From: Nitrospirota bacterium
Lineage (GTDB): Bacteria > Nitrospirota > Thermodesulfovibrionia > Thermodesulfovibrionales > JdFR-88
Length of the DNA stretch: 64,000 nt
Assembly: GCA_021825295.1 (NCBI GenBank)
Contig: JAKAHV010000007.1
Span: 1-64,000 of the forward strand
Reading direction: 5' to 3'
Shown here one piece after another: positions 19,953-30,360 of this stretch; within the stretch, counting starts at the first letter, position 1, and each line of letters begins with the position of its first letter. The translations under genes and the position numbers were made by a program. A model generated the notes under the pieces. The model searched no databases. It had not been told where the DNA came from and saw only the letters and a list, made by a program, of their open reading frames with translations.

Positions 19953-21167
19953 TCAGTGGCCGAGGAGCTGTCCCATCTTGAATATGGGCAGGTACATGGC
20001 GATTACAATGAATCCGATAGTGCCTCCCAGAAAGACCATAAGCAGGGGCTCCAGCATGGCGGTGAGGTTCGATACGGCGGCGTCCACTTCCTCGTCGTAG
20101 AAATCGGCTATCTTGCCAAGCATCGAATCCAGGGCGCCCGCGGACTCGCCCACGGATATCATCTGAGTCACCATATGGGGGAATATCTTCTGTTCCGCCA
20201 GGGGGTCGGCGAGCGTTTTGCCCTCCTGAACGGCGCCTTTCACCTTGTTCACCGCGCTTTCTATCCTTTTATTGCCGGCTGTCTTTGCGGTGATGTCAAG
20301 CCCGTCCAGGATAGGCACGCCGCTGCTTATCAGGGTCCCCAGGGTCCTGGTGAACTTTGCCACCGCCACTTTTAAAAGGAGTATGCCGAATATGGGCAGT
20401 TTCAGCGTAAGACTGTCGGTAATGAGCTTGCCCTTTTTTGTCCTCCTGAACTGGACAAAGCCGATGCCCAGGGCCACGATAAGGGCGAGGATGATGAGCC
20501 CGCCCTTGCCGCCCAGGAAATGGCTCATGGCGATCACTATCCTGGTGGGGGCGGGCAGCTGGCCGCCCAGCGATGAGAACATCTGGGAGAAGGTGGGCAC
20601 GACCTTCACCATTATGATGGTCACGACCACCACGGCAACCAGCGTCACTATTATGGGGTAGGACAGGGCGCTCTTTACCTTTCTTCTGAGCTTTATCGAT
20701 TTTTCCATGTAAATGGCAAGCCTGTTCAAGACGGTGTCCAGGATGCCGCCCGCCTCTCCCGCGGCGACCATGTTCACGTACAGCTCGCTGAAGGCCTTGG
20801 GGTGCTTGCGGAGGGCGTCGGCATACGTGGAGCCGCCCTCGACCTCGACCTTTATCTTGTTTATTATCGAGGCGAACTGCTTGTTGGATGCCTGGGAGGC
20901 GAGGATGTCCAGCGCCTGCACAAGGGGCAGCCCGGCGTCTATCATGGTTGAAAACTGCCTTGTGAAGATGACCACGTCCTTGTCCTTTATCGGGCTGCCG
21001 AAGGGGAGATTGATTACTATCTCCTTTTTCTTCTTTGTCACGGACGTGGCAATGATGTTTCTCTTTCTTAACTGGGCTATGACCTCGTCTCTTGAGCCGG
21101 CAGCCATCTCCCCGCCCTCGACCGCGCCCGTTTTTGTCTTACCGGACCACTGAAAAACGGTAGCCAT
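19953..21167 (-). CDS. pilC: Type IV pilus inner-membrane platform protein
   Basis: MATVFQWSGKTKTGAVEGGEMAAGSRDEVIAQLRKRNI...FTRQFSTMIDAGLPLVQALDIL. Confidence 0.93.
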   Translation of the reverse strand: MATVFQWSGKTKTGAVEGGEMAAGSRDEVIAQLRKRNIIATSVTKKKKEIVINLPFGSPIKDKDVVIFTRQFSTMIDAGLPLVQALDILASQASNKQFASIINKIKVEVEGGSTYADALRKHPKAFSELYVNMVAAGEAGGILDTVLNRLAIYMEKSIKLRRKVKSALSYPIIVTLVAVVVVTIIMVKVVPTFSQMFSSLGGQLPAPTRIVIAMSHFLGGKGGLIILALIVALGIGFVQFRRTKKGKLITDSLTLKLPIFGILLLKVAVAKFTRTLGTLISSGVPILDGLDITAKTAGNKRIESAVNKVKGAVQEGKTLADPLAEQKIFPHMVTQMISVGESAGALDSMLGKIADFYDEEVDAAVSNLTAMLEPLLMVFLGGTIGFIVIAMYLPIFKMGQLLGH

Positions 21168-21172
21168 CCAAA

Positions 21173-22255
21173 TTACCTCCTCGAATTGGGAGCTTTTTTT
21201 GCCGCCGCGAGGAACTCGTCCGGCACCGGAGAGCACCTCGCCGCCTCCTCGAACGAAATCAGGTTCTTGCCCATAAGCTCGATGAGCGACTGGTTCATCG
21301 TCTGCATGCCGGACTGGGACTGGCCGGTCTGCATGTTGGCGTATATCTGATGTATCTTGTCTTCCCTTATCAGGTTTCTTATGGCCGGGGTGGGTATCAT
21401 CACTTCCACCGCCGCCACCCTGCCGGAGCCGCTTTTCTTAGGCATCAACTGTTGCGAGACGACCCCCTCCAGCACGAATGAGAGCTGCACCCTGATCTGC
21501 TCCTGCTGGTGGGGAGGGAATACGTCTATTATCCTGGTCAGGGTCTGAACTGCCGAATTCGTATGGAGTGTGGCCAGGGTGAGGTGACCCGTCTCGGAGA
21601 CCGTTAGCGCGGCTTCTATCGTCTCAAGGTCGCGCATCTCGCCGATGAGCACCACGTCCGGGTCCTGTCTCAGGATGTGCTTCAGGGCGTTTTTGAAGGA
21701 GACGGTGTCCGCGTTTACCTCCCTCTGGTTTATCTGGGATTTCTTGTGCGCATGAAGGAACTCGATCGGGTCTTCAATGGTGATGATGTGGCAGTGGCGC
21801 TCGGAATTTATCAGGTCCACCATGGCCGCCAGCGTTGTGGACTTGCCGCTTCCCGTGGGGCCGGTCACCAGCACGAGCCCCCTTGGTTTCCTGGCCAGAT
21901 CGTCCAGTATCCCGGGGAGGCCCAGCTCCCTGAAACCCTTTATGCCGAACGGCACGGCCCTGAAGACGCCGGCCACCGCCCCCCTCTGCATGAAGATATT
22001 GCCCCGGAAGCGGCTGACGCCCTTCAGGCCGAAGGAGAAGTCAAGCTCGTTTATCTCCTCGAACTGCTGTTTCTGCGCGTCCGTAAGGACGCTGTAACAG
22101 AGGGTCTTCGTGTCGGTCGCGTTGAGTATCTCCTCGTCCATGGGCAGCAGCTTTCCGTCTATGCGCAGCCTTGGGGGGGTCCCGGTCGTTATATGCAGGT
22201 CGGAGGCCCCTTTTTCAATCATGGTCTTCAGAAGTTCATACAGGTTCCTGGCCAA
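21173..22255 (-). CDS. pilT: Type IV pilus retraction ATPase
   Basis: LVTGPTGSGKSTTLAAMVDLIN...HIITIEDPIEFLH...GEMRDLETIEAALTVSETGHL. Confidence 0.94.
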   Translation of the reverse strand: MARNLYELLKTMIEKGASDLHITTGTPPRLRIDGKLLPMDEEILNATDTKTLCYSVLTDAQKQQFEEINELDFSFGLKGVSRFRGNIFMQRGAVAGVFRAVPFGIKGFRELGLPGILDDLARKPRGLVLVTGPTGSGKSTTLAAMVDLINSERHCHIITIEDPIEFLHAHKKSQINQREVNADTVSFKNALKHILRQDPDVVLIGEMRDLETIEAALTVSETGHLTLATLHTNSAVQTLTRIIDVFPPHQQEQIRVQLSFVLEGVVSQQLMPKKSGSGRVAAVEVMIPTPAIRNLIREDKIHQIYANMQTGQSQSGMQTMNQSLIELMGKNLISFEEAARCSPVPDEFLAAAKKAPNSRR

Positions 22256-22289
22256 ATTTTTCTCTCCTCACCGGTTAAATCACAGGCTC

Positions 22290-24119
22290 CTAATCGCCGA
22301 AGCTGACCCTCAGCACCTCCTCGATCGAGGTGACCCCTTCCCTTGCCTTTGTCAGTCCGCTGATGCGCAGCGTCTTCATCCCGCCGGCGATGGCCGCTTT
22401 TTTCAGCTCCTCCGCCGGGGCCCCCTCGAGGATCAACTGCTTCATCTCGTCCTTGAGCGTCATGACTTCATAAAGGGCGACCCTTCCCTTGTATCCGGTA
22501 TTGTTGCAGGCGGGGCATCCCCTTCCCTTGTAGATCTTCACCTGGTCGGCCTCCTTCTCCGGGAAACCCAGGTTGAGAAGGGCCTGCCTGGGCACCTTCT
22601 CCTCCTCCTTGCACTGGGGACAAATCCTCCTTGCAAGCCTCTGGGCGAGGATGAGAATCACGGAGCTTGAGACAAGGAACGGCTCTATGCCCATGTTCAG
22701 CAGCCTGTTTATCGTGCCCGGGGCATCGTTCGTGTGGAGCGTGCTGAGGACCAGGTGGCCCGTGAGGGCCGCCTTTACGGCGATTTCGGCCGTCTCGAAA
22801 TCCCTTATCTCGCCGACCATGATGATGTCGGGGTCCTGCCTCAGAAAGGACCGAAGCGCTGAGGCGAAAGTCAGCCCTATGTCCTCGCGCACGTGGACCT
22901 GGTTTATGCCGAGGAAGTTGTACTCCACGGGGTCTTCGGCGGTCATTATGTTGGTGCCCGGCTTGTTCAGATGGTTCAGCGCGGAATAGAGGGTCGTGGT
23001 CTTGCCGCTTCCGGTGGGGCCCGTGACGAGTATCATGCCGTAGGGCTTGTCCAGGGCCGCCATGAAATCCTTCAGGGCGCTTTCCTCGAACCCGAGTTTT
23101 GTCAGGTCCACCTGGAGGTTCGATTTGTCCAGGAGCCTCAGGACGGTCTTCTCGCCGAAGAGGCACGGGAGCACCGAGACGCGGAAATCTATCTCTTTTT
23201 TCCTGCCCAGCTTCAGCTTTATCCTGCCGTCCTGCGGGAGCCTGCGTTCCGCGATGTCCAGTTTGGACATTATCTTCAGCCTCGAGGTGAGGGCGGCCTT
23301 TATCTTCACAGGGAGATTCATGACGGTATAGAGCACGCCGTCGACGCGGTAGCGCACACGCAGCGAGGACTCGTAGGGCTCCACATGTATGTCGCTGGCC
23401 CTGGCCATCACGGCGTTTACGAGTATCCCGTTTACAAGTTTTACGATGGGGGCGTCGACGTCCTTGACAATGCCGCTGTCTTCCTTTTCCTCGATGGCCT
23501 CGACGTCGTCAAGCGCGCTGCCTACCACCTTGTCGAACTCGTCCACGTCCACCATGCCGCTGACGCTGTCCTCGGCAAGGGAGTCCTCGTCCGCTTCCTG
23601 CTTGAGGACAAAGTCCCTGGCCTCCAGTATGGCGGCCGCCGTATGGTTGTCCGCTGCCGAATATTCGGCCTTGTCGGGCTGTTTTTTTGCCACCCCTCCG
23701 TAATAGTTCGCTATCGAGGCTTCCAGTTCGCTCTCGCTGGCCAGGACGACGTCCACGTTGTAGCCCGTCATGAATTTTACGTCGTCAATGGCAAAGACGT
23801 TCGACGGGTCGGCGCTCGCTATGGTGAGGGTCGCCCCTACCCGCATGATCGGGACGATCTGGTACTTCTTCGCCATCTCGGCCGGGATAAGCTTTATGAC
23901 CGCCTGGTCTATATTGGTTTTCGCGAGCTCTACGGCGGGCAGGCCGTACTGCTTGCTGAGGAAGCCCAAGAGGCCTTTTTCCGAGATATACCCAAGCTTG
24001 ATGAGGGCGCTGCCAAGCCTCAGTCCTTCGCGTCTCTGGAGGGCCAGCGCCTGCTTTAGCTGCTCCTCGGTTATTACCTGGAAAGAGACGAGCATCTGAC
24101 CAAGCTTGGTGGTGGCCAT
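22290..24119 (-). CDS. pilB: Type IV pilus assembly ATPase
   Basis: MATTKLGQMLVSFQVITEEQL...GPTGSGKTTTLYSALNHLN...DPDIIMVGEIRDFETAEIAVKAALTGHLV. Confidence 0.94.
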   Translation of the reverse strand: MATTKLGQMLVSFQVITEEQLKQALALQRREGLRLGSALIKLGYISEKGLLGFLSKQYGLPAVELAKTNIDQAVIKLIPAEMAKKYQIVPIMRVGATLTIASADPSNVFAIDDVKFMTGYNVDVVLASESELEASIANYYGGVAKKQPDKAEYSAADNHTAAAILEARDFVLKQEADEDSLAEDSVSGMVDVDEFDKVVGSALDDVEAIEEKEDSGIVKDVDAPIVKLVNGILVNAVMARASDIHVEPYESSLRVRYRVDGVLYTVMNLPVKIKAALTSRLKIMSKLDIAERRLPQDGRIKLKLGRKKEIDFRVSVLPCLFGEKTVLRLLDKSNLQVDLTKLGFEESALKDFMAALDKPYGMILVTGPTGSGKTTTLYSALNHLNKPGTNIMTAEDPVEYNFLGINQVHVREDIGLTFASALRSFLRQDPDIIMVGEIRDFETAEIAVKAALTGHLVLSTLHTNDAPGTINRLLNMGIEPFLVSSSVILILAQRLARRICPQCKEEEKVPRQALLNLGFPEKEADQVKIYKGRGCPACNNTGYKGRVALYEVMTLKDEMKQLILEGAPAEELKKAAIAGGMKTLRISGLTKAREGVTSIEEVLRVSFGD

Positions 24120-24204
24120 GGCTAAAGAATATAAATAAACCGCGCGGATAATGTCAATTGAGCGCCGGCGCAAAAACGGGCGAAAAGATTGAGGAAAAAA
24201 AGGT

Positions 24205-24450
24205 TTATTCAAGTATCTCGTAACTGAACTCTTCGATTACCATATTGGCCAGCAGCTTTTCGCACATCTGGCGGACGGCGGGGCCCGCTTCCTCCCTGCG
24301 AACCGAACCGGAGAAGGTTATCTCTATGAGCTTGCCCACGCGAACATCCTCCAGCCCGTCGAACCCCAGGCCCTGGAGGCCCGCAAGGACCGCCTTGCCC
24401 TGAGGGTCCAGCACCGAGGATTTCAGCCTCACGAAAACCCTTGCTTTCAT
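24205..24450 (-). CDS. purS: Phosphoribosylformylglycinamidine synthase subunit PurS
   Basis: MKARVFVRLKSSVLDPQGKAVLAGLQGLGFDGLEDVRVGKLIEI, 81 aa; start overlaps the purB stop. Confidence 0.88.
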   Translation of the reverse strand: MKARVFVRLKSSVLDPQGKAVLAGLQGLGFDGLEDVRVGKLIEITFSGSVRREEAGPAVRQMCEKLLANMVIEEFSYEILE

Positions 24451-25754
24451 AACTGTTTTTTTCCTCCAAAGACCCGGTTGAAGATGAAATCCACGTTGCC
24501 GAGATAAGGCTCCAGCGAGAAGAGTTTTTTCAGTTCCGCGCGTCCCAGGCACCTGCCTATTTCCCGGTCCCTCGAGAGCAGCTTGAGGAAACTCTCGCCG
24601 CCCTTCCAGCTCTTCATTGCGTTTCTCTGCACAAGCCTGTAAGCCTCTTCCCGCGACATGCCCTTTTGCGTGAGCGCCAGAAGGACGCGCTGGGAGTTGT
24701 AAAGGCCGTGGGAGAGCTCCATGTTGGCCTTCATCCTCTCCGGATAGACCCTGAGGTCCTCCAGGATTCCGGTGAGCCTGTCGAGCATGTAATCCGCAAG
24801 TATCGAGCTGTCCGGAATGATGACGCGCTCCACACTGGAGTGCGAGATGTCCCTCTCGTGCCACAGCGCGATATCCTCCAGGGCGGCTACCGCGTTTGCG
24901 CGCACGACGCGGGCCAGCCCGGAGAGGTTTTCGGCCCCGACGGGGTTTCTCTTGTGCGGCATCGCCGAGGAGCCTTTCTGGCCTTTGCCGAAGGGCTCTT
25001 CCGCCTCGAGCACCTCGGTGCGCTGCAGATGTCTCAGTTCGACCGATATCTTCTCGACCCCGGCCGCGAGCATGGCGAGGGCAAGGGCATACTGGGCGTG
25101 CCTGTCCCGCTGGACCACCTGTGTGGCCACCGGCTCTGGTTTCAGGCCAAGCCTGCGGCAGACATTCTCCTCTATCTGCGGGGGAATGTTTGAAAAGGTC
25201 CCCACCGCCCCCGATAGCTTCCCCACGCTTATCGTCTTTCTGGCCGCCTGCAGCCTTTCGAGGTTTCTCAGCATGTCCTCGTGCCACAGGGCGAATTTCA
25301 GCCCCATGGTGGTGGGCTCCGCATGCACCCCGTGGCTGCGCCCCATGCAGACGGTGTCCTTGTGGAGCAGGGCCTTCTCCTTCAATACGGCAAGCAGCGC
25401 CTTTATGTCTTTTATGATGATGCCGGCCGCCTCCCTCATCTGGAGGGCAAGCGCGGTGTCCACGACGTCCGAGGAAGTCAGCCCCATGTGGATGTACCTC
25501 GAAGCAGGGCCTACCTTTTCCGCAACGCTCGTCAGGAAGGCGATGACATCGTGTTTCACGCGGGCCTCTATCTCGTCAATCCTCGCCATGTCGAAGCCGG
25601 CCTTCTGTCTTATCTCGCCAAGCGCCTTTGCCGGTATCCTGCCCGCTTCGGCCCACGCCTCGCACGCGGCAAGCTCCACTTCAAGCCATTTGCGGTACTT
25701 GTTTTCAAGCTGCCACAGGCGGCCCATTTCGGGCCTTGTGTATCTGGATATCAT
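24447..25754 (-). CDS. purB: Adenylosuccinate lyase
   Basis: MISRYTRPEMGRLW...HMGLTSSDVVDTAL...GRSHGVHAEPTT...KGSSAMPHKRNPVGAEN. Confidence 0.96.
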   Translation of the reverse strand: MISRYTRPEMGRLWQLENKYRKWLEVELAACEAWAEAGRIPAKALGEIRQKAGFDMARIDEIEARVKHDVIAFLTSVAEKVGPASRYIHMGLTSSDVVDTALALQMREAAGIIIKDIKALLAVLKEKALLHKDTVCMGRSHGVHAEPTTMGLKFALWHEDMLRNLERLQAARKTISVGKLSGAVGTFSNIPPQIEENVCRRLGLKPEPVATQVVQRDRHAQYALALAMLAAGVEKISVELRHLQRTEVLEAEEPFGKGQKGSSAMPHKRNPVGAENLSGLARVVRANAVAALEDIALWHERDISHSSVERVIIPDSSILADYMLDRLTGILEDLRVYPERMKANMELSHGLYNSQRVLLALTQKGMSREEAYRLVQRNAMKSWKGGESFLKLLSRDREIGRCLGRAELKKLFSLEPYLGNVDFIFNRVFGGKKQL

Positions 25755-26023
25755 CTTCTTCTAACCTTCACCTTGCCATTGATTTTTCAACTTGCAATTC
25801 CCTGCAGTTTGCTACAGGGTAACCTTTTGTTGTCATTCCCGCAAGTATTTTACACATAGCGGAGCGCGGCTGTAAATCGAAAGTGTGCGCTTTCATTTGA
25901 AATTGTGACTGCCGTCACCGATTTGGCGCAACGTCCCGTCGGCTGCAGGCGGAAGTGGGGCGTTTTGGCCATGCTCACCGGGCAGAAGACGGTGAATCGG
26001 GCCTCGTCAGATTTATGGGGCAA

Positions 26024-26078
26024 GGCGGGAACAGGCAGACAGATGCCAGCCCCGCAAATCTGGCGCGGGCCCGGAGGA
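26024..26078. repeat. REP-like hairpin element
   Basis: TCAGATTTatGGGGC...GCCCCGCAAATCTGG inverted repeat; related sequences at 8962-9003 and 50664-50710. Confidence 0.6.
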
Positions 26079-26150
26079 CGGCGGGATGCCAGTGCGCGCC
26101 CGTTTTAGGTTATACTAAAAGGTTATGACAGAAAAGGAGACGGCCCATCG

Positions 26151-27971
26151 ATGAAAAGCAAACGAAACGATATCCGCAATATAGCCATAATAGCCCACGT
26201 AGACCACGGCAAGACGACGCTGGTGGACGCCATGCTCCACCAGTCGGGCATCTTCCGCGCCAACCAGCAGGTCGAGGAGCGCGTGATGGACAGCATAGAC
26301 CTGGAGCGCGAGAAGGGCATTACGATAATGGCGAAAAACACGGCCATAAGATATGGCGGGTGCACGATAAATATCGTCGACACGCCTGGGCACGCCGATT
26401 TCGGGGGCGAGGTGGAGCGCACCCTGAAGATGGTTGACGGGGTGCTCCTTCTGGTGGATGCCTCCGAGGGCCCCCTGCCGCAGACGAGGTTCGTCCTCAG
26501 GAAGGCCCTTGAAATGAAGCTGCCTCCGATACTGGTCATAAACAAGATAGACAGGCCCGACGCGCGTATCCAGGAGGTCCTCAACGAGGTCTATGACCTC
26601 TTCATAGACCTGGACGCGGAGGAAGACCAGCTTGATTTCCCCATCGTATACACAAACGCCAAGGCGGGGCTGGCCACGCTTGACCTGGCCCAGGAGCCAA
26701 AAAACCTGCAGCCTGTCTTCGATCTCATCCTGAAACACATACCCGCGCCGGAATTCGAGGAGGACGGAAGGCTTCAGGTGCTGGTCACGAATATCGACTA
26801 CGACGACTACAAGGGGCGCCTCGCCATAGGGAGGGTCTTCTCCGGCAGCTTGAACCAGGGCGATCCAATCGCCATCATGGGCAAAAACGGCGAGCAGAAA
26901 AACACGAAGGTCTCCGCCATCTACGTCTTTGAGGGGCTCAAACGGGTGCAGGCGGACTCCGCCCGCGCCGGCGATATCATCTCGCTTGCCGGGGTGGAGG
27001 GGATAAACATAGGCGATACGGTCTGCAATCCGGAATATCCGGCGCCGCTGCCCAGGATTGCCGTCGACGAGCCCACCATCTCGATGGTCTTTTCAATCAA
27101 CTCGTCCCCCTTCGCGGGGAAAGAGGGGAAGTTTGTCACCTCCAGGCACCTCAGGGACCGCCTTGAAAAGGAGCTTCTCTACAACGTGAGCATAAAGGTG
27201 GATTTCTCAAACACGGACTCCTTCACGGTGATGGGGCGCGGGGAGCTTCAGCTTGCGATCCTGATAGAGATGATGCGCCGCGAGGGCTATGAGCTGTCGG
27301 TGGCGATGCCGGAGATAATCACCAAAAAGGAGGACGGCGTCCTGAAGGAGCCGATGGAGCACCTTGTCATCGATATCCCGGAGGAGCACGTGGGCGTGAT
27401 CACCCAGCAGGTCGGCATCCGGAAGGGAAAGATGATCAAGATGCATAACAACAGCCACGGCAGGGTCCGGCTGGAGTACCGCATCCCCTCGCGCGGGCTC
27501 ATAGGTTTCCGCTCCCAGTTCCTGATAGACACCAGGGGCACCGGCCTGTTAAACCATATATTCTCCGGCTACGAGCCCTGGCAGGGCCCGATGTCCAAAC
27601 GGCAGACCGGGGCCCTGGTGGCGGACCGAAGGGGGGCTACCACGGCCTACGCCCTGTTTCATCTCCAGCCGAGGGGGACGCTCTTCGTAAAAGACGGCGT
27701 ACAGGTCTACGAAGGGATGATAATAGGGGAGAATTCCCGGGAAGTGGACATAGACGTAAACGTCACCAGGGAGAAAAAACTCACCAACATGAGGGCCGCC
27801 AACGCGGATGAGGCGCTGCGGCTCGTTCCCCCCAGGCTGCTGTCGCTTGAGCAGGCCATAGAGTTCATAAAGGAAGACGAGCTTGTGGAGGTCACGCCCA
27901 CCTCGATCAGGTTGAGGAAAAAGGTCCTCGATTGCTCGAAGCGGCCGAAACGGCAGGAGGCCGAAGCATAG
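26151..27971 (+). CDS. typA: Ribosome-associated GTPase TypA/BipA
   Basis: [28 protein letters not shown]...[22 protein letters not shown]...[21 protein letters not shown]. Confidence 0.96.
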   Translation: MKSKRNDIRNIAIIAHVDHGKTTLVDAMLHQSGIFRANQQVEERVMDSIDLEREKGITIMAKNTAIRYGGCTINIVDTPGHADFGGEVERTLKMVDGVLLLVDASEGPLPQTRFVLRKALEMKLPPILVINKIDRPDARIQEVLNEVYDLFIDLDAEEDQLDFPIVYTNAKAGLATLDLAQEPKNLQPVFDLILKHIPAPEFEEDGRLQVLVTNIDYDDYKGRLAIGRVFSGSLNQGDPIAIMGKNGEQKNTKVSAIYVFEGLKRVQADSARAGDIISLAGVEGINIGDTVCNPEYPAPLPRIAVDEPTISMVFSINSSPFAGKEGKFVTSRHLRDRLEKELLYNVSIKVDFSNTDSFTVMGRGELQLAILIEMMRREGYELSVAMPEIITKKEDGVLKEPMEHLVIDIPEEHVGVITQQVGIRKGKMIKMHNNSHGRVRLEYRIPSRGLIGFRSQFLIDTRGTGLLNHIFSGYEPWQGPMSKRQTGALVADRRGATTAYALFHLQPRGTLFVKDGVQVYEGMIIGENSREVDIDVNVTREKKLTNMRAANADEALRLVPPRLLSLEQAIEFIKEDELVEVTPTSIRLRKKVLDCSKRPKRQEAEA

Positions 27972-27975
27972 GCAA

Positions 27976-28004
27976 GAGAAAAGGGGGGCCGCAAGACCCC
28001 CTTT
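27976..28004. terminator. Possible terminator hairpin
   Basis: AAGGGGGgccgcaagaCCCCCTTT. Confidence 0.5.
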
Positions 28005-28129
28005 GAATCCCCCCTGCCAAAAATCTCCGCTTGACACCCCTTGCGGGGGCCGCCTAATATGGGTTTAACATGGCCCCCTTTTCTCATGGCGAACGGGCAG
28101 ACGTGTCCATCATCCGGGGGAGTAAAAAA

Positions 28130-29002
28130 ATGCCCTGGGTGGTCTTCATTCACGGGCTCGGGGTCGACAAGGGGATCTGGTCGGAGCCGGATGAGGCGCG
28201 CATCCTGGGGGGCCTCCTGCCTCTCCGGAGCATCGTAAGGACAGGCGGGCGGCTCCGGAGCCTCTACCATGACCTCGCGGAGGCAGGCTTTACAACCCTC
28301 GCGTTCTCCCTTAAACGGCCGGTTGGCGGGATTGAAGAGGCCCTGCCCGTCCTGGCAGCCTTTTTGGACATGGCAAGGGCCGAAAAGACGGCGGGCGTCG
28401 TCCTTGTGGGCCACTCCAGGGGTGGCCTCATAGCAAGGAAATATCTCGAACGCCGGGACCCCCTTATAAAAGGTTTTGTGAGCATAGCGAGCCCGCACGG
28501 GGGCACGACGCTTGCGAGATGGGCGGCAATAGCAAGACCCGCTGCGGCGCTTGTCAGGATCATCCAGACCGGCGGGGCCATCCAGACGGGCGGGACCGCC
28601 GGGTCCGGGGATGGGAAAAAATCCGGGGTCGGCGTGGCCGTTAAGAGGATAATCGCCTTTATCGAAAGCCCCGCGGTGGCGGAGCTTCTGCCGGACTCCC
28701 CCTTTTTCGCCGGCCTGAAACCCCCCGCAACCAGATGTCCTTCGGTGTCCATCGGGGGTACGGACCCCCGGCTTTTCAGTTTCATGGGCATCGGATTCCC
28801 AAAACTCCTTGAAAAGGTGGTCCCGGGGTGGGTTCTGCCAGAGGAGATAAGAAGCGGGCTGGGCGACGGCCTTGTCTCGGCGGGAAGCTCCGTGTATCCA
28901 TACGGGCGGGAGCACCTGAATTTCCCCATAAACCATGCGGAGACCGTATTTGACGGCACGGCAAGGGCCGAACTCGTTAAACGGATTGTCTCGTTTTTTT
29001 GA
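28130..29002 (+). CDS. Alpha/beta hydrolase (lipase-like)
   Basis: MPWVVFIHGLGVDKGIW...VVLVGHSRGGLIARKYLER; SD gggag before ATG 28130. Confidence 0.75.
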   Translation: MPWVVFIHGLGVDKGIWSEPDEARILGGLLPLRSIVRTGGRLRSLYHDLAEAGFTTLAFSLKRPVGGIEEALPVLAAFLDMARAEKTAGVVLVGHSRGGLIARKYLERRDPLIKGFVSIASPHGGTTLARWAAIARPAAALVRIIQTGGAIQTGGTAGSGDGKKSGVGVAVKRIIAFIESPAVAELLPDSPFFAGLKPPATRCPSVSIGGTDPRLFSFMGIGFPKLLEKVVPGWVLPEEIRSGLGDGLVSAGSSVYPYGREHLNFPINHAETVFDGTARAELVKRIVSFF

Positions 29003-29142
29003 AGGCCCGCAAATCAAACTGATGCACTACCCGGCAAACCCTGCTCTGGCGGCATTTGCCGCGGATTCGGTATAATATGAAACTTGGGCGGAGGGGGTGT
29101 TTTATCTTTTGTATAATTCAGGGGGGTTAAGGCAGGGTTTTC

Positions 29143-30342
29143 ATGACAAGGGTTTTCAGGATAGAGCCGTTTCACAGGGAGATCATATCGAAGTCCTCGC
29201 TTCTTAACGTCCTTTCCTTTCTGGACGCCAACGATGTCGAAATACCCGTATTGCTTATAGACGGCGAGCAGTTGAAGAGGAAAGCCACCGTCATCGGCAA
29301 AAACATTCGGGGCTCCAAGGTCTTTTTCGCCGTCAAGGCGAATCCGGGGATTGAGGTCATCAGGTTCCTGGCCGGGCTCGGGCTGAGTTTCGAGATAGCA
29401 AGCGAGGGGGAGCTTGAGATTCTGGCCCGGGTGGGCGTGGGGGCGGACAGGATAATCACCAGCAACCCCGTAAAGACGTTCAAATTCCTCGAACGCGCGG
29501 CCCGCTACGGGATAAGATATTATGCCTATGATTCCAGGGAAGAAGTGGAAAAACTGGCGGGCATGGTCCCCGGCGCGAAAATCTACCTGAGGCTTTCCGT
29601 CCCCAATGAGGGCAGCGAATGGCCCCTCAGCAGGAAATTCGGGGTGGAGATAGACGAGGGCATCTCCCTTATAACCCATGCCGCGGCAAGAGGGCTCGAC
29701 CCCGTCGGCATTACCTTCCATGTGGGCTCGCAGTGCACGAACATCTACAACTGGAACAACGCCCTTTACAAGGCGAAAGTCCTCTGGGACATGGCGGCCA
29801 AAAGCGGCATAAATTTCAGCGTCCTCAATATCGGGGGCGGTTATCCGGTAAGATACACCAAGAGCGTAGTGGGAATAGAGGAGATAGAAAAAAACATAGA
29901 CAGGCTCATCGGGGAGCTTTTCCCCGGCGCCTCGGTCTTCATAGAGCCGGGCCGGGCGATGGTTGGGGATGCGGGCGTCTTTGTAAGCCGGGTCATAGGG
30001 AAATCGAGGCGGGGGGACGAGAACTGGCTTCACCTTGACGTTGGCGTCTTCAACGGCCTGATGGAGAGCGTGGGGGGGATAAAATACAGCTACATCGTTG
30101 AGGACAGCAGGGTGGGGACCGAAAAAGGCGGACGGCCTGCGGCTGACAGAAAGGCGGGCGGCAAGAAAAGCTGGACTGTCGCCGGGCCAAGCTGCGACAG
30201 CTTCGACGTGGTAGACAATAACGTGATGCTCAGGGATCCGGAGGTGGGGGCCCTCGTCCTGATACTCTCCTGCGGGGCCTATACGACTTCCTATGCATCG
30301 GAATTCAATGGCTTTTCGATACCAAGGACCCTGCTCATCTGA
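29143..30342 (+). CDS. Type III PLP-dependent (ornithine/lysine) decarboxylase family
   Basis: VFFAVKANPGIEVIRFLAGLGLSFEIASEGEL...HVGSQC...NIGGGYPVRY...EPGRAMVGDAGVF...AGPSCDSFD; next to speE. Confidence 0.87.
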   Translation: MTRVFRIEPFHREIISKSSLLNVLSFLDANDVEIPVLLIDGEQLKRKATVIGKNIRGSKVFFAVKANPGIEVIRFLAGLGLSFEIASEGELEILARVGVGADRIITSNPVKTFKFLERAARYGIRYYAYDSREEVEKLAGMVPGAKIYLRLSVPNEGSEWPLSRKFGVEIDEGISLITHAAARGLDPVGITFHVGSQCTNIYNWNNALYKAKVLWDMAAKSGINFSVLNIGGGYPVRYTKSVVGIEEIEKNIDRLIGELFPGASVFIEPGRAMVGDAGVFVSRVIGKSRRGDENWLHLDVGVFNGLMESVGGIKYSYIVEDSRVGTEKGGRPAADRKAGGKKSWTVAGPSCDSFDVVDNNVMLRDPEVGALVLILSCGAYTTSYASEFNGFSIPRTLLI

Positions 30343-30360
30343 TAGGGGAGGTGAAGGAAG

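Noticed and set aside
24205-25287. 360-aa ORF 24205-25287 (-) as one protein
   Set aside because: Its first part is out-of-frame purB; only the last 81 codons (24205-24450) are a recognisable gene, purS.
25905-26108. 67-aa ORF 25905-26108 and possible second cobalamin riboswitch upstream of typA
   Set aside because: No B12-box or GCCACTG core; the segment is explained by the REP-like hairpin, and the ORF has no recognisable feature.
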